Numbered from the stretch's first letter, positions 49,327 through 58,528 are shown. The stretch is 64,000 nucleotides of DNA from CAIYYO01 sp049299895 (GCA_049299895.1 JBAQYF010000031.1:1-64000); one strand, 5' to 3'. Translations and numbers: made by a program. The notes: generated by a model not told the origin, from the letters alone.

Positions 49327-50579
49327 TTTTTGAGTATCACAACGCTTTCCCTCACAGGCCTTTCTTTGCGTATGCCTCCTACGTCGCACCACCTGGCTTT
49401 CGCGACGAGTATTTTTTCCGCTGTGAAACCTGCCTGTTCTCCGAGTTCCGCAAGGATCAAGTCAACATCTACCGTAAGGTCCGGGAGGCACGTGTTCCCG
49501 ACGACGTAGCAGGCGTATCCGCCTACTTTCATCTTTGGGTAGAGGTTTTCCAGGTGTATGTACATGTCTTCGAAATATCCTGTCAGGACTTCGGGGAACC
49601 TGCTTGACGTGATCGTTACCTCTTTTACTTTTTCAAGTGTTTCTTTGAGTTTTTCAGACTTTATGCCTCCTTCTTTTTTGTATTCCGCACCCACGTGAGA
49701 GCGCAGGGACCTTTTGCGCAGATCTATCAGTTCTTTTGTCCCGGACAGCAGGAGCGAGAGTTCCAGGCCGTACAGTTTTGTGTAATCGATGTAATTCAGG
49801 TATGGAGGAGACGTTATGCATGCTCCGACGCTGTCGTTTTCCAGCGGGAGGTCTCTTGCGTCTCCGATATGCGCTTCGGCAAAAATTCCTGTCGGCTGCG
49901 CGTTCTTCAGGTCTTTGTACATCCGTTTAAGCCGGTTCTTCAGTAGGTATCTTACGGGAGGAAGATGCCTTTTCTGCACTATCCTTATCACCCCGCCGTC
50001 TTTCTTTGTGTTGCTTGCTTCCGAGACTATCGAGAGCAAACCGAGCATGAGGAAGTTACGCATCCTGTCGTCTTCTACGTCGAGTATTTTTTCCCGGAAG
50101 AATAGTATGTCGTTTCTCGCGTAGCGGGAGAATGCTTTACGCATGTCTATGAAGCCGGGATCCGCCCATTTGGTCGACGGCGTTCCGAATTTGAGTGCCG
50201 TGATATCCCGTATCTTCTGCGAGAGCGCGTCCAGGTCGTATCCTTCCTGGAGCTTTGTGTTCGCGACGAACACCCCTATAGGCAGTATGTCAAATCCTAT
50301 CGCAGAATAGCCCGTCTGCTTTGCTGCTAGAAGCGTTGTGCCCGTACCGCAGAAGGGGTCGAGGACTAATGCGCCAGCGGGCACCTCCAGTTCTTTTAAG
50401 AGGTCTGTTACCAGGGTCTTTGAGAATCCTTCCTTGTAATAGAACCAGTTGTATACGGGTTCCGTCTTGTTTTCCGCGAATGTTACCAGTTCTTCGTATT
50501 CAGGCTTCTTCTCAAGGAGTCCCGCGTATTTCCCTGCATGGGGTATCGACAATTCGAACAGGTCTTCAGCTCTTCTCAT
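49323..50579 (-). CDS. Amino-methyltransferase of the archaeal N4/N6 type in the tfe operon
   Basis: 418 residues. Motif I LDPFCGTGTT (about 73-82) and motif IV TSPPY (about 255-259). Full-length paralogue of the defence-operon enzyme at 4559-5791, but with the standard DPFCGTG motif. Context with TFE and an HD protein suggests a housekeeping role, perhaps nucleic-acid methylation linked to RNA or genome maintenance; a DNA versus RNA substrate cannot be decided. Confidence 0.82.
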   Translation of the reverse strand: MRRAEDLFELSIPHAGKYAGLLEKKPEYEELVTFAENKTEPVYNWFYYKEGFSKTLVTDLLKELEVPAGALVLDPFCGTGTTLLAAKQTGYSAIGFDILPIGVFVANTKLQEGYDLDALSQKIRDITALKFGTPSTKWADPGFIDMRKAFSRYARNDILFFREKILDVEDDRMRNFLMLGLLSIVSEASNTKKDGGVIRIVQKRHLPPVRYLLKNRLKRMYKDLKNAQPTGIFAEAHIGDARDLPLENDSVGACITSPPYLNYIDYTKLYGLELSLLLSGTKELIDLRKRSLRSHVGAEYKKEGGIKSEKLKETLEKVKEVTITSSRFPEVLTGYFEDMYIHLENLYPKMKVGGYACYVVGNTCLPDLTVDVDLILAELGEQAGFTAEKILVAKARWCDVGGIRKERPVRESVVILKK

Positions 50580-51111
50580 CTTTGCACAAGCTCTCTATAT
50601 AGTCGTTTAATTCTATTATCCGTTTTACCGCAGGGTGTCCTGCCCCAAGGCGGCTCTCGAATTTTTTCACGGTCTCTTCTATCGGTACGATACGATCGCC
50701 CTCTGTGAGATTGTCCGCATGGGCTATCACTTTTTCTTCGAGGGACATTGGCAGATAGTCTTTTACCGGGAGTCCCAGTATCTCTGCTTCTTTCCGGTCT
50801 ATCCCTGCGCCGATGTGCCGCTCGCAGACGCGCGCAATATCCGGGGAAATCTGCTCCATTATTTTTGCGCCCTCTATGCCGTGCTTTATCCCGTGGGTGC
50901 GGCATCTTCCGATGTCGTGCAAAAGGGCTGCGGTCTCCACAAAATCTACATCGATAACGACGCCTTTGGCCTTGATGGATTCTGCGATGCTTTTAGCATG
51001 CCTTGAAACGGCGCAGACGTGCTTCATAAGGGATTCGTCGCATCCCTCTTTTTTTAGCAGAGAAATAGCCTGGTTCTTATCTACGGATCTTGTTGAGCTT
51101 TTTGATTTCAA
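50566..51111 (-). CDS. HD-domain phosphohydrolase, TIGR00295-like
   Basis: 181 residues. ALLHDIGRCRTHGIKHGIEGAKI carries the HD metal motif; second His in CERHIGAG and Asp in AHADNL complete the set. Conserved archaeal HD protein of unknown substrate (nucleotide or tRNA 2',3'-type phosphates are possible). Overlaps the tfe end by 35 bases and the methyltransferase start by 14. Confidence 0.88.
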   Translation of the reverse strand: MKSKSSTRSVDKNQAISLLKKEGCDESLMKHVCAVSRHAKSIAESIKAKGVVIDVDFVETAALLHDIGRCRTHGIKHGIEGAKIMEQISPDIARVCERHIGAGIDRKEAEILGLPVKDYLPMSLEEKVIAHADNLTEGDRIVPIEETVKKFESRLGAGHPAVKRIIELNDYIESLCKDEKS

Positions 51112-51568
51112 TCTCGAGCTTTTTTATGATCTTGTCGTTGTCGGATTCTACGAATGCCTCGCTGCAGGACGGGCACATGAAGTTTGTCTCCATCGCTTCG
51201 CCGAGAGTCACGCGGTTGCATGCGCAGTTGAACGTGACGCCTTCTTTTTCCAGGTCGAGCTGCTTTTGCAGGTCGTTTAGTTTGCCGCTTATATGCGACT
51301 GGACGAATTCGTCTATGCGGTCCTCCCTTCTCTTCCAGAGATAGGTGTACCAGCCGGTCTTTTTGTTCTTGCTCCTCTCGTATTCCACGAGGTTCTTTAT
51401 GTGCAGGTCATTTAAGAGCGTACGGACGACTGTCGCCTTCAGGTTCAGTTCCGCGGCTATGTCCTCGTCATGCTTGGGCTTAGAAAGAGTTCCTATGACG
51501 GTCACATGTCCTTCACTCAAAGTCTCAGAAAGAATATCAGTTAGTAGAGAATTTTCGGCAACCATCAT
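51077..51568 (-). CDS. tfe: Transcription initiation factor E, alpha subunit
   Basis: 163 residues from ATG 51568 (ATG 51565 is equivalent); upstream in-frame codons to 51610 look non-homologous. N-terminal winged helix (LSKPKHDEDIAAELNLKATVVRTLLNDLHIKNLVEY) and zinc ribbon (CACN … CPSC). Helps TBP/TFB open promoters and contacts RNA polymerase. First gene of tfe-HD-methyltransferase-flavodoxin. Confidence 0.93.
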   Translation of the reverse strand: MMVAENSLLTDILSETLSEGHVTVIGTLSKPKHDEDIAAELNLKATVVRTLLNDLHIKNLVEYERSKNKKTGWYTYLWKRREDRIDEFVQSHISGKLNDLQKQLDLEKEGVTFNCACNRVTLGEAMETNFMCPSCSEAFVESDNDKIIKKLEIEIKKLNKIRR

Positions 51569-51609
51569 ATAACTATACGAATTACACAAATAAATATGCA
51601 TTCTGGACA

Positions 51610-53793
51610 CTATTCTGCCGAACCATTCTTGGTTTCTTGTGTTTTGTCCTTCTCATCTGACTCTTTTTCGTTCTTCTTTCCGGGGGCATATCCCATAGGT
51701 ATGGCTTTTCCTCCGGCCGCATTTTTCTGTTCCCCCGCATCGTTTTCCGGGGAGGATTTGCCGACAGCAGGTTCGGATGAAACGGTCTTTTCAATGGGGG
51801 ATTCAGGAGATCCGGTTATGTTTTCAACTACATCCGCGCCCAGTGGGATAGCACCCGACCGGTAGGACGTTTGTTTCTCAGTCTCTGCGGAGTCTAAAGG
51901 CTCTCTTTCATCGGATACTGTACTTGAAGCTGCGAATTCGTCCATGGTTTCTTCCCTGCCGACAGCCGTTGAAACCCCGCCTAAATAATCTTTTTGCGTT
52001 TCGTCCTTTGGCCCCTTTTTGGACTTAGACGGTTTGTGATCCTTCATCTGCTTTATGCCGAATCCGATTAATAGTACAAGTACTAGTCCCGCCAGCCCGA
52101 GGATCAATGGAGATTGTCCCTTGCTGTCTACTGAAGAAGGCTCTGTTGTTGAGGGCACATCCTCCGGAAGGGTTGTATCCTCTTCTTGAACGGTTGTGGT
52201 CGATGACGTGGTCTCTTCGCTTTTTCCCATCTCCTCCAGGAATTCCTCGCATCTGGTAACTCCTTCGGAATCGCCCGCCTCAATGTATAAGTCTTTAGCC
52301 TTTAGGAGTAACTCTTTTGCTTCCGCGTATCTGCCCAGGTAATATTCGCTTCGCGCCTTCTTGTAGAAGGATAGCCCGGTATCTTTTCGCACATCCTTTA
52401 CGCTGGAGTTTATCGTAAGGAACAATGAATCGCACGCAGTCAGTCCCTCGGAATCGGAAAGCTGCGAATAAATGTCTTTTGCATACGTTAAGTTGACCAG
52501 TGCCCCGGAGTATTTTCCGGCCGCATAATTGTCCCTTGCCTCCTGATAATATGCTGCCGCAAGCTGCGCTTTTATGAATCGCTCGTTGGTCTCGTAGACA
52601 GTTATGTCTTTCCCTGAGGACATGACATAGTCGGCATACTTATTTTCCCCCAGATCGGTTACGATGATCCTCTCTATCGGCGCCGAGAGCACGTAGGACC
52701 ATTTAAGCTTCCCTGCGCCGTTAAGAACGTATATGTTCTGCGTAGTTGCAAGCACCACTTCTTTTCCTGCGTCTATGTCCAGGTTCAGGGAATAAACGCT
52801 CCTCAGGTTACGCGACGGGCTCCGGTACTGCCACAGCATGATGCCATCCAGGTCCAGGAGATACGCTCCCTCGACTGATGGACTGGTAAACCAGACTAGG
52901 AATTCGTTAGCCTTTCCCCCGGATATCTTGTCGGAGAAGACATCAGTTATAGTATAAGTGTTGTCAAGAGACTTGAACAATGAAACGGTAGTTCCGTCCA
53001 GGGCCCACAGGGAAATATCCGTTGAACCGGAGACCATGACCTTTCCTGCCGCCTTCTGCAGGTAGATGGAATGAACATACCACAGGATATTATTGGTCCG
53101 GTAAGAAACCGCCAGAGTCCGGTTCGGAAGGAATACCAGGACGCTCCCGTTCTCGTAGCGATTCTCAGTATAGTTGCGTAGGTAAGTCTGATTCCCGGTA
53201 TCAGGATTCGTCCCGGTCGAAATCTTTTCGATATAATCGATATTCGATCCGCCCGACGCGACCAGAAGCTCGGGGATGCCGTCTCCGTTGAGGTCTTCAG
53301 CCCTGATATCCCGCACCCAGTCGCCCACCTCAAGCCACTTGACGGGCTCTTTTGCCCCGTACTCGATCATGTAAACGTCCCCCAGGCTGCGGGTGACCAT
53401 GTAGACTATCTCGGGCTTCTCATGGATGTTGTTCCTGTCAGAGAAATCAAAGCGCTCAACCGACAGGTTCCAAGTCTTCATATAGCCTGCGCCGAGAAGT
53501 ATCTCGCCTGCGCCGTCTCTGTCTATATCGGCAACGTATATCACGGAAACAGTATAATTGATCGGGTAGGTACGTATCTGCCGTCCCCCGGCGTTGAACA
53601 CATATACCTTGAGGGAATCTGCGGCAATTATCTCGGAAACATTGTCTCCGTCAAGATCGCCAACTCCAAGGGCCGTTATCCCGTCATCCACAGACGCAGC
53701 CCACTTGGAGGAAAGCTGCTCTACCGCAGCGTACGCAGACCCGGCAGTACATATGAGCACACACAAAATGAATACGGCGTTATTTGTAGACAT
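51610..53793 (-). CDS. Membrane-anchored FG-GAP/propeller protein with TPR-like repeats
   Basis: 727 residues. Signal peptide (FILCVLICTAGSAYA); FG-GAP-like calcium loops GVGDLDGDNVSEI, DIDRDGAGEI and DLNGDGIPEL in a PQQ/VCBS-like propeller to about 400; two TPR-like hairpins (YYQEARDNYAAGKYSGAL, FYKKARSEYYLGRYAEAKELL); Thr/Ser linker; one TM helix (LILGLAGLVLVLLIGFG, ~575); charged cytoplasmic tail of ~130 residues. A surface-to-inside protein, perhaps adhesion or sensing. Convergent with nothing; precedes tfe on the same strand. Confidence 0.85.
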   Translation of the reverse strand: MSTNNAVFILCVLICTAGSAYAAVEQLSSKWAASVDDGITALGVGDLDGDNVSEIIAADSLKVYVFNAGGRQIRTYPINYTVSVIYVADIDRDGAGEILLGAGYMKTWNLSVERFDFSDRNNIHEKPEIVYMVTRSLGDVYMIEYGAKEPVKWLEVGDWVRDIRAEDLNGDGIPELLVASGGSNIDYIEKISTGTNPDTGNQTYLRNYTENRYENGSVLVFLPNRTLAVSYRTNNILWYVHSIYLQKAAGKVMVSGSTDISLWALDGTTVSLFKSLDNTYTITDVFSDKISGGKANEFLVWFTSPSVEGAYLLDLDGIMLWQYRSPSRNLRSVYSLNLDIDAGKEVVLATTQNIYVLNGAGKLKWSYVLSAPIERIIVTDLGENKYADYVMSSGKDITVYETNERFIKAQLAAAYYQEARDNYAAGKYSGALVNLTYAKDIYSQLSDSEGLTACDSLFLTINSSVKDVRKDTGLSFYKKARSEYYLGRYAEAKELLLKAKDLYIEAGDSEGVTRCEEFLEEMGKSEETTSSTTTVQEEDTTLPEDVPSTTEPSSVDSKGQSPLILGLAGLVLVLLIGFGIKQMKDHKPSKSKKGPKDETQKDYLGGVSTAVGREETMDEFAASSTVSDEREPLDSAETEKQTSYRSGAIPLGADVVENITGSPESPIEKTVSSEPAVGKSSPENDAGEQKNAAGGKAIPMGYAPGKKNEKESDEKDKTQETKNGSAE

Positions 53794-53813
53794 AATAATT
53801 AATAAGTTAAATT

Positions 53814-53823
53814 ATTATATATA
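53814..53823 (+). promoter_or_regulatory. TATA box before the ACT-domain gene
   Basis: TTATATATAG-like sequence centred about 30 bases before the ATG at 53850, in the AT-rich divergent region. Confidence 0.45.
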
Positions 53824-53849
53824 GATTCACCTTTTACACATATATTAGA

Positions 53850-54518
53850 ATGAATAGAATGGAAAAAACACCCCAAAACGCGCTCTGGATAGAATTAAAG
53901 AACGTGGTAGGAGCAATAAAAAGCATCAGCACCGTCATCGCTGACCACGAGGGGAACATAACCCACATAGAACAGATAGGCCAAAAAGAGAACGCCTACC
54001 TCTACCTGGAAATAGAAGGAGCCCAGAATTTTCCAAAGCTCGTAAAAGACATGCAAAAACTCGCCGTCGCAGTGAGCGTTACCACCGTCCCGACATTCGG
54101 GAACGTATACGGAAAACGGGTGATCGTGATCGGCGGAGGAGCGCAAATAGCGGAAGTCGCCAAGGGAGCGATATCGGAAGCCGACCGCCACAACCTCAGG
54201 GGAGAGAAAATATCTGTCGACACCATCCCGCTCGTAGGCGAAAAAGAGATATCCGAAGCGGTACGCGCAGTCGCAAGGCTGCCTAGGGCGAAAATAATCA
54301 TACTGGCCGGAGCCATCATGGGAGGAGAGATAACGGAAGCCGTAAAGGAAGTGCAGGAACACGGAATACCCGTCGTGTCTTTGAACATGGCAGGATCAGT
54401 GCCAGACGTCGCAGACCTTGTCGTGACGGATCCGATACAGGCAGGAGTGATGTCGGTAATGCACATTGCGGATACGGCGAAATTCAGGATAGAGAAGCAG
54501 AAGGGGCATAGGTACTAG
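53850..54518 (+). CDS. ACT-domain protein with DUF5612-like C-terminus
   Basis: 222 residues. N-terminal ACT fold (ALWIELKNVVGAIKSISTVIADHEGNITHIEQ … YLYLEIEG), then a Rossmann-like domain (VIVIGGGAQIAEVAKGAISEADRHNLRGEKISVDTIPLVGE, ARLPRAKIIILAGAIMGGEI, GIPVVSLNMAGSVPDVADLVVTDPIQAG). This arrangement matches archaeal proteins annotated as DUF5612; they may sense amino acids. Function unknown. Confidence 0.75.
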   Translation: MNRMEKTPQNALWIELKNVVGAIKSISTVIADHEGNITHIEQIGQKENAYLYLEIEGAQNFPKLVKDMQKLAVAVSVTTVPTFGNVYGKRVIVIGGGAQIAEVAKGAISEADRHNLRGEKISVDTIPLVGEKEISEAVRAVARLPRAKIIILAGAIMGGEITEAVKEVQEHGIPVVSLNMAGSVPDVADLVVTDPIQAGVMSVMHIADTAKFRIEKQKGHRY

Positions 54519-54929
54519 ATGAAAGATACTAAGGATGTTGCAGTAGAATTTGTCTTGGATTATGAAAAGAAACAGGGACGGATCGCTCGAGACGTGCAAT
54601 CAGACCAGAAATGCAAAGGTTACGACGTTCTTAGCCATTCAAATGAGGGAAAGATTGCCCGGACAATAGAGGTGAAAGGAACACGTTCGGGGAATATTCC
54701 TGATTTCTATGCTACGGAAATTGAAAATGGAAAGCTAGTTGCTTCGCATCTTTATGTGGTTTCCGTCAAAGAAAATTCTGATGAAATAGATAGATTTTTT
54801 ATTATTGAAAGATCTGAAATAAGACCTGAAGATTTCAGTAAGGAAAAACCCCGTTACCGAATAAAGTTCAGAAAATTAGACTCAGGAAATATTGACAAAT
54901 ATGAGATGAAGCGATCAAATTTTATATGA
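54519..54929 (+). CDS. DUF3883-type nuclease-like protein
   Basis: 136 residues. FVLDYEKKQGRIARDVQSDQ, GYDVLSHS and IEVKGTRSG form the DUF3883/PD-(D/E)XK-like pattern (Asp in GYD, Glu-x-Lys in EVK). Often seen fused to helicases in restriction-like systems; here stand-alone. More AT-rich than the gene before it, starts directly at its stop codon. Confidence 0.75.
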   Translation: MKDTKDVAVEFVLDYEKKQGRIARDVQSDQKCKGYDVLSHSNEGKIARTIEVKGTRSGNIPDFYATEIENGKLVASHLYVVSVKENSDEIDRFFIIERSEIRPEDFSKEKPRYRIKFRKLDSGNIDKYEMKRSNFI

Positions 54930-54933
54930 TCAA

Positions 54934-56220
54934 TTACATTTCCTCCATCAGCCACTTCCACATGGGAACCATTTTCACCTTCTTCCCCGCGTGCTCCTCT
55001 ACTCCTTCCTCGTCCCACGTTATTATCATGAGTTCATCGCATCTCAGGTCCTTTGACGCCGCTATCAGCCCTTTGATCTCCCGTTTTTTCGTCTTTTCGT
55101 CTGAGAGGTTGTGGCATACTTGTATGATCTCCGTTACTTTCGTCCCTTTCTTTGTTATGAAATCCGTCTCGTTTCCTGCGTAGTCTTTCCAGTAGTATAG
55201 CTCTGTGCCTGCTTCTCCTTTGCGTCTCATCAGTTCTATTGCGGCGATGTTCTCCATCAGTCTACCGGTGTTTTCAGTGCTCGTTATTCCGATCGCTTTT
55301 ATCAGGCCAGTGTCTATCGCGTATGTTTTCCTGGGCATGCGTATCTGTTCTTTGATCTTGTAGGAAAAGTTTGGCAGCTGTATCACGAGGTATGATTCTT
55401 CGGCGTATGCCGCGTAATTCTTTATGGTGTGCTTGCTCTTTATTTCAAAGACGTTCTTTATCTTTTTGTAGGTTAGCGGGCTTGCGTAGTTCGATACCAT
55501 ATAGGTCACTATCTCGCGCAGAGTGTTTGTATTTCTTATTTTGTGCCTGCCTACGATGTCTTTGCTTACTATGGAGTCGTAGAGGTCTCTTAGGTATCTT
55601 GCGGGGTCGGGGAAGAGGTATGCTTCCGGGAAGCCTCCTTTTTCCATGTATTCCTTTAGTTCGTTTTTGGATTTTCCAAGGTCTTCTGCGATTTGGGGGC
55701 GTTCTTTCTGATCGGTTTTCCGGTATTGCAGGAATTCAGCGTAGGAGAAGGGAAAAAGCTCTAAGGAGACGTGTCTTCCAGTTAAGTGCGTTGCCAGCTC
55801 TTTTCCGAGGAGTTTTGCATTGCTTCCAGTGACCAGTATCTTTAGTCCCTGCCTTTGCAGGCGGTTTACGAATAATTCCCAGCCGGGAACGTTTTGTGCT
55901 TCGTCCAGGAGCAGGTGCTCAAAGTCTCCATATACTTCGTACAACAGTTCTAGAATAGTGTCCAGATCGCCCGTTGAGACGCCGTAAAAACGCTCGTCGT
56001 CAAAGTTGACATATGCATACTTTTTGTCTCTCAGAAGCTGGAGGCATAGAGTGGATTTGCCGCATCGTCTGACCCCAAGTACGACGATTATAAGACCTGA
56101 TTTCAGCAGCTGCTCACCTGTTACATAGGCTTCCCTTTGTATGTAGTCCCTGTTTTGGTATTTCTTTTCTATTTCTGCTTTCTGCGCCAGGAGGACTGAA
56201 CGGGCAGTGTTTCTATCCAT
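54934..56220 (-). CDS. Archaeal AAA ATPase with DUF4143 domain
   Basis: 428 residues from ATG 56220 (the ATG at 56241 adds seven residues). Walker A LGVRRCGKST (about 47-56), Walker B LLLDEAQNVPGW, sensor ILVTGSNAKLL, then DUF4143 with YYWKDYAGNETDFIT; the EVK-type motif is weaker (IIQVCHN) than in the member at 9768. Downstream tail resembles the other members (DELMIITWDEEG). Function unknown. An inverted repeat with two flanking direct repeats lies upstream. Confidence 0.85.
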   Translation of the reverse strand: MDRNTARSVLLAQKAEIEKKYQNRDYIQREAYVTGEQLLKSGLIIVVLGVRRCGKSTLCLQLLRDKKYAYVNFDDERFYGVSTGDLDTILELLYEVYGDFEHLLLDEAQNVPGWELFVNRLQRQGLKILVTGSNAKLLGKELATHLTGRHVSLELFPFSYAEFLQYRKTDQKERPQIAEDLGKSKNELKEYMEKGGFPEAYLFPDPARYLRDLYDSIVSKDIVGRHKIRNTNTLREIVTYMVSNYASPLTYKKIKNVFEIKSKHTIKNYAAYAEESYLVIQLPNFSYKIKEQIRMPRKTYAIDTGLIKAIGITSTENTGRLMENIAAIELMRRKGEAGTELYYWKDYAGNETDFITKKGTKVTEIIQVCHNLSDEKTKKREIKGLIAASKDLRCDELMIITWDEEGVEEHAGKKVKMVPMWKWLMEEM

Positions 56221-56260
56221 TAAGTTATATATAGAATGCAAAACATATAAATTAGAGCAT

Positions 56261-56304
56261 TATACTGCACTAATTCGGCCAAATTAGTGCACTATACTGC
56301 ACTA
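56261..56304. promoter_or_regulatory. Inverted and direct repeats before a DUF4143 ATPase
   Basis: GCACTAATT (56267-56275) pairs with AATTAGTGC (56282-56290). TATACTGCACTA occurs at about 56261 and again at about 56293, roughly three helical turns apart. Looks like a multi-site operator. Confidence 0.5.
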
Positions 56305-56373
56305 TTTTAGAAAGGTCTTAAAAAAGCATACCCAGCAACCCCTATTTTTTTGGATTTTAATCATCTAACGGCA

Positions 56374-56471
56374 GTGGTACCCTTGGGTACCACCCGGGGA
56401 GGGTCAGGTCCCAGGGAATGCAGGGCAGTGCCTGCAAATACCAAAAACTGGGGAGGGGCGGTAGCCCCTCC
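56374..56471. repeat. Cluster of strong hairpins
   Basis: GTGGTACCC (56374-56382)/GGGTACCAC (56385-56393), GC-rich GCAGGGCA/TGCCTGC near 56420-56435, and GGAGGGGC (56452-56459)/GCCCCTCC (56464-56471). The last lies just after the stop of the coiled-coil gene on the minus strand and may end its transcript; the whole may be an element remnant. Confidence 0.5.
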
Positions 56472-56480
56472 GCGGTTTGG

Positions 56481-56786
56481 TTAGAAAAACTCGTTCAGCG
56501 GCTTTGCCGGCAGCTTCGTATAGCTTCTGCCTGCTTCGATCTTTGTTGAGTCCACAAGTTTTTTCATCAGCTTGTTGTTCTCTTTCTGCAGTTCCATCAG
56601 TGGGTGCATGTCTATCCTTGCGGGGACGGACGTTTTGGTCTCCATTAGCGCAGTCAGCTTGTCCATCTTTCTGTTCTGCTCCCTTACGGCTTCTATGTGG
56701 CTCTTTAACAGCTTGTTTGTCTCTTTCTGCGCTTCGAGGATCTTGTTTAGGGCGTTTTTTTCGCCGTTTTCGGTTTTTTGAGGCAT
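56481..56786 (-). CDS. Small coiled-coil protein
   Basis: 101 residues, mostly heptad-type helix (ALNKILEAQKETNKLLKSHI, MDKLTALMETK, LMELQKENNKLMKKLVDS). No signal or membrane segment. Probably forms a dimeric coil; function unknown. Confidence 0.6.
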   Translation of the reverse strand: MPQKTENGEKNALNKILEAQKETNKLLKSHIEAVREQNRKMDKLTALMETKTSVPARIDMHPLMELQKENNKLMKKLVDSTKIEAGRSYTKLPAKPLNEFF

Positions 56787-56883
56787 TTTTGCGGTCTTAT
56801 AAGCCTGTAAGTCGCTTATATATTATTCGGTTATTATTATAGATGCGTATAAGAAAACACATTCTTTTTTGGAGGATTCTAAG

Positions 56884-57717
56884 ATGAAGGTTCCGTTTGT
56901 TAAGATGCATGGGGCAGGAAACGATTTCATCGTTATAGACGAATACTCAGGGCAGCTTATCGCAGAGAGGGATAAGCCTGCATTCATCGCCAAGTATTGC
57001 AGGAGACATTTTGGCGTGGGAGCCGACGGAGTCATATTCGTGCAGAAGTCAACGTCAGCCGATGCGAGGTTTGTGTTCTATAATCCTGACGGAAGCCGCG
57101 CGGAGATGTGCGGAAACGGCATACGCTGCTTTGCCAAATATGTCTACGACAAGGGCATTGTCAAAAAGCAGAACATGAGCGTAGACACGACCGCAGGAGT
57201 AAAGAACGTGGAGGTCTTCTTATCGGACGGCAAGGTCTCCTCGGCCAAAGTGGACATGGGCGTTCCGGGGATAGAATTCACGGCAAAAGAAGTGGAAGTA
57301 TCAGGCCTCATCAACAGAGTCACTTCGATCAACATGGGCAACCCTCATGCCATCGTCTTCGTCGACGACGTGGACGAAGTGGACGTTGTCGCTGTGGGTA
57401 GAAGGCTTCGCAATCAGAATGAACTTTTTCCAAGGGGAACGAATGTTCATTTCGTCCAGAAAACAAAAGACAATGAATTCTGCATCAGGACCTATGAGCG
57501 GGGCGTTGAAGACGAAACACTTGCCTGCGGTACGGGCATCTGCGCTTCAGCGGTAGCCGGGGTCCTGGACGAGTTAGCGGACGGTTCCAGGCCTATCGTC
57601 TTCCATGCCCGGGGGGGCAAATTGATAATCGATTTAAAGAACGATTTTGCGAACACAAAGAGGGTATATATGACAGGCCCCGCAGAGGAAGTATTCAGCG
57701 GCGAACTGGATGTATAA
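56884..57717 (+). CDS. dapF: Diaminopimelate epimerase
   Basis: 277 residues from ATG 56884; GGAGG at 56871-56875 is eight bases upstream and fixes this start. Converts LL- to meso-diaminopimelate in lysine synthesis. Both catalytic Cys regions are present: EMCGNGIRC and LACGTGICAS. Starts with VPFVKMHGAGNDFIVID as usual. Confidence 0.96.
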   Translation: MKVPFVKMHGAGNDFIVIDEYSGQLIAERDKPAFIAKYCRRHFGVGADGVIFVQKSTSADARFVFYNPDGSRAEMCGNGIRCFAKYVYDKGIVKKQNMSVDTTAGVKNVEVFLSDGKVSSAKVDMGVPGIEFTAKEVEVSGLINRVTSINMGNPHAIVFVDDVDEVDVVAVGRRLRNQNELFPRGTNVHFVQKTKDNEFCIRTYERGVEDETLACGTGICASAVAGVLDELADGSRPIVFHARGGKLIIDLKNDFANTKRVYMTGPAEEVFSGELDV

Positions 57718-57727
57718 GAGGGATAGG

Positions 57728-58528
57728 TCACTCATTTACCGCGTAATTTCTCATGCGCCCGATTTCTTCTATCTCCGAATCGATGACGTCTCCGTCTTTT
57801 ATCGGCCCAACCCCTTCGGGTGTCCCCGATGCTATGACGTCTCCCGGCATCAGGGTCATGTATCCGGATACATAGGACACTATTTGCGCAGGCTTCAATA
57901 ACATGTCCCCTGTGTTAGACTTCTGCTTCGTCTTCCCGTTGACCTTCAGTTCCAGGAATAGGTTCCCGGGATCCTTGATATATTCCTTTGGCACGATGCA
58001 CGGACCGATCGGCGCGAACGTATCCATTCCCTTGCATATGTCCCATGGGTCGCCTTTTTTCCTGGCTTCCCATTGCAAGTCTCTTGCGGTTATGTCCAGT
58101 ATCATCGTGTATCCCGCGATGTAGTCCTGCGCCTCCTCCGGGCCTATGTGTTTTCCTTTTTTTCCGATGACTATTCCAAGTTCTATCTCGTGCTCGACCT
58201 GGGACGAGATATCCGGGAGTTTTATCGCTTCGTTTGGCCCTATCACGGATGTCGAAGGCTTTAGGAATATTATGGGCTTGTTGTCTGCGGATTTTAGTTC
58301 CTTGTTGTGTTCGGCGTAGTTCCATCCGAGGCCGATTATTTTCGGGGGAATCAGTGGAGAAGATAGTTTAATCCGAGCGCCCGGTGTTATCTCTTTTTTC
58401 CCGGAGGAATCAAAGCCCGATGCGATGCATTCGATCATGCCCCGGTATGGTAGAATGTAGGTCTTTTTCCCGGATACGCAGCCTACATGCGCCTTTCCTT
58501 CATAAAGAAAGGAAATGAAGGAAATCAT
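57728..58528 (-). CDS. Fumarylacetoacetate hydrolase-family protein
   Basis: 266 residues from ATG 58528, overlapping the ilvC stop (ATGA). IIGLGWNYAEHNKEL, FLKPSTSVIGPNEAI, VEHEIELGIVIGK with the metal-binding Glu pair, and VIASGTPEGVGP are family motifs. Acts on 2-oxo acids or acylpyruvates; the tie to ilvC hints at branched-chain or related oxo-acid clean-up, which is inference. Confidence 0.9.
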   Translation of the reverse strand: MISFISFLYEGKAHVGCVSGKKTYILPYRGMIECIASGFDSSGKKEITPGARIKLSSPLIPPKIIGLGWNYAEHNKELKSADNKPIIFLKPSTSVIGPNEAIKLPDISSQVEHEIELGIVIGKKGKHIGPEEAQDYIAGYTMILDITARDLQWEARKKGDPWDICKGMDTFAPIGPCIVPKEYIKDPGNLFLELKVNGKTKQKSNTGDMLLKPAQIVSYVSGYMTLMPGDVIASGTPEGVGPIKDGDVIDSEIEEIGRMRNYAVNE

